A DNA stretch of 64,000 nucleotides. Source: Spongiibacter marinus (GTDB lineage: Bacteria > Pseudomonadota > Gammaproteobacteria > Pseudomonadales > Spongiibacteraceae). The notes under the pieces were generated by a model. That model was given only the letters and a program-made list of their open reading frames with translations. It ran no database searches and was not told the origin of the DNA. Location of the stretch: assembly GCF_016906995.1 (NCBI RefSeq), contig NZ_JAFBBD010000007.1, positions 1 to 64,000 of the forward strand, given 5' to 3'. The translations under genes and the position numbers were made by a program. Positions 62,893-64,000 of this stretch are shown here, piece by piece (position 1 is the stretch's first letter; each line of letters begins with the position of its first letter).

Positions 62893-64000
62893 TTACGCAG
62901 CGTTTTCGTTGATGTGTTGATGTCCCTCAATAAGCCGTGCAACAACTGAGGGGTCGGCAAGCGTGGAGATATCGCCCAGGGCGTCGTACTCGTTGGCCGC
63001 GATCTTGCGCAGAATTCGGCGCATGATCTTGCCGCTTCGCGTTTTAGGCAAGTCGTCGGCCCACTGAATCACGTCGGGAGAGGCAATCGGGCCGATTTCG
63101 CGGCGCAGCCACTGCTTCAACTCTTGCAACAGGGCGTCGTCGCCTTGCTCGCCCTGCTGCAGGCTAACGTAGATATAAATGCCTTCGCCTTTGATCTCAT
63201 GGGGGAAGCCAACCACGGCGGCTTCGGTCACTTTCGGGTGGGCAACCAGTGCACTTTCCAGCTCAGCAGTACCCATGCGGTGACCAGAGACATTGAGCAC
63301 ATCGTCCACGCGGCCTGTGATCCAGTAGTCGCCATCAGCGTCGCGGCGGGCACCGTCGCTGCTGAAATAGTAGCCGTTGAAGGTGGAGAAATAGGTATCG
63401 ATAAAGCGCTGGTGGTCGCCAAAGATGGTGCGCATTTGCCCGGGCCAGCTGTCGCAAATGACCAGGTTGCCATCGGTGGCGCCGTCCAATACGTTTCCGT
63501 CGTTATCCAGCAGTGCTGGTTGTACACCGAAGAACGGCTGAGTGGCTGAGCCGGGCTTCAATTCTGTGGCGCCCGGCATCGGGGCAATCATCATGCCGCC
63601 GGTTTCGGTCTGCCACCATGTGTCCAGGATAGGGCAGCGGCCCTCGCCAAAGACGTCGTGGAACCAGCCCCAGGCCTCTGGGTTGATTGGCTCTCCGGCG
63701 GTACCGAGCAGGCGCAGTGACGCACGGCTGTTGGTGGCCGTGGCTTCCTCGCTCTTGGCCATCAGTGCGCGGATCACGGTGGGTGCGGTGTACAAGGTGT
63801 TCACCTGATATTTATCGATAATCCGGCCCAGTCGGCCGCAATCGGGATAGTTGGGAACACCTTCATACATGATGCAGCTGGCGCCGTTGCTGAGCGGGCC
63901 ATATACCGCGTAGCTGTGCCCAGTGATCCAGCCGATATCGGCCATACACCAGTAGACTTCATCAGTTTTGTAGTCGAACACCGTATGGTGGCTCAGAGAG
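62893..64000 (-). CDS. acs: Acetyl-coenzyme A synthetase (5' end outside the window)
   Basis: The visible 368 residues are the C-terminal part of acetyl-CoA synthetase, which turns acetate, ATP and CoA into acetyl-CoA. The frame stays open to base 64000. [48 protein letters not shown], the [10 protein letters not shown] motif that positions ATP and acetate, the SSDGARRD hinge region and the [15 protein letters not shown] motif with the catalytic Lys (acetylation site) are all present. The first ~280 residues lie beyond the edge. It is probably under control of the CrbS/CrbR pair. Confidence 0.96.
   Translation of the reverse strand, partial: SLSHHTVFDYKTDEVYWCMADIGWITGHSYAVYGPLSNGASCIMYEGVPNYPDCGRLGRIIDKYQVNTLYTAPTVIRALMAKSEEATATNSRASLRLLGTAGEPINPEAWGWFHDVFGEGRCPILDTWWQTETGGMMIAPMPGATELKPGSATQPFFGVQPALLDNDGNVLDGATDGNLVICDSWPGQMRTIFGDHQRFIDTYFSTFNGYYFSSDGARRDADGDYWITGRVDDVLNVSGHRMGTAELESALVAHPKVTEAAVVGFPHEIKGEGIYIYVSLQQGEQGDDALLQELKQWLRREIGPIASPDVIQWADDLPKTRSGKIMRRILRKIAANEYDALGDISTLADPSVVARLIEGHQHINENAA

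Noticed and set aside
1-64000. CRISPR array, tRNA or rRNA genes, prophage, toxin-antitoxin pair
   Set aside because: No regularly spaced direct repeats, no cloverleaf-like segments with the conserved GGTTCRA loop, and no phage structural or toxin-antitoxin gene pairs were seen in a reading by eye. A tRNAscan or CRISPR search would settle this.

Overview
The window reads as the chromosome of a marine-type gammaproteobacterium close to the Pseudomonas / Cellvibrionales-Spongiibacteraceae group. The evidence is gene order: murJ-ribF-ileS-lspA-fkpB-ispH next to type IV minor pilin genes, then pilR-pilS, bamD, rluD, pgeF and clpB. That is the Pseudomonas aeruginosa neighbourhood, rearranged by inversions and the insertion of nadE. 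The protein families themselves (PilY1, an MxtR/CrbS-type kinase, RapA, TrxC, Tpm) fit the same group. GC content is moderate, GTG starts are common and genes are tightly packed with many 1-8 base overlaps. No tRNA, rRNA, CRISPR array or complete prophage was found. The only mobile DNA is the last 81 bases of a transposase at the left edge.

Layout. 1-3.7 kb: transposase tail, then a methyltransferase, hexose-6-phosphate mutarotase, lipoprotein, CoA-binding protein and PuuD-like membrane protein. 3.9-13.2 kb: housekeeping genes (class I fumarase, exonuclease I, GIY-YIG protein, ABC exporter, pyrB, nudF, murJ). 13.3-19.1 kb: ribF-ileS-lspA-fkpB-ispH. 19.1-33.4 kb: a large type IV pilus region with two consecutive minor-pilin/PilY1 operons (pilV-W-X-Y1-pilE, then pilE-like-fimU-V-W-X-Y1) and a divergent fimT. 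33.4-36.4 kb: the pilR-pilS two-component system. 36.5-43.6 kb: nadE, bamD, rluD-pgeF and clpB, the last behind a near-consensus heat-shock promoter. 43.8-47.8 kb: a four-gene envelope operon (DUF4331 protein, small lipoprotein, exported helical-repeat protein, HupE/UreJ-like membrane protein). 48.2-51 kb: a long structured leader and ilvI-ilvH. 51-55 kb: small accessory genes (ketosteroid-isomerase-like, LysR, DUF2798, tpm, alpha/beta hydrolase, trxC). 55-64 kb: rapA and a small partner, then a CrbS/CrbR (MxtR/ErdR)-type acetate-switch module beside acs.

How the parts work together. The pilin genes, PilY1 proteins and PilSR form one surface-appendage region. The two PilY1 proteins keep the C-terminal calcium-binding propeller but differ at the N-terminus, where one keeps and one has lost the von Willebrand MIDAS motif; this suggests two alternative pilus tips. 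The CrbS-type kinase, its LuxR-type regulator and acetyl-CoA synthetase form a sensing and uptake circuit for acetate or related short acids. The DUF4331-lipoprotein-repeat-HupE operon is the best candidate for an undescribed system: it is self-contained and exported, and its membrane component carries metal-transporter-like His/Asp residues.
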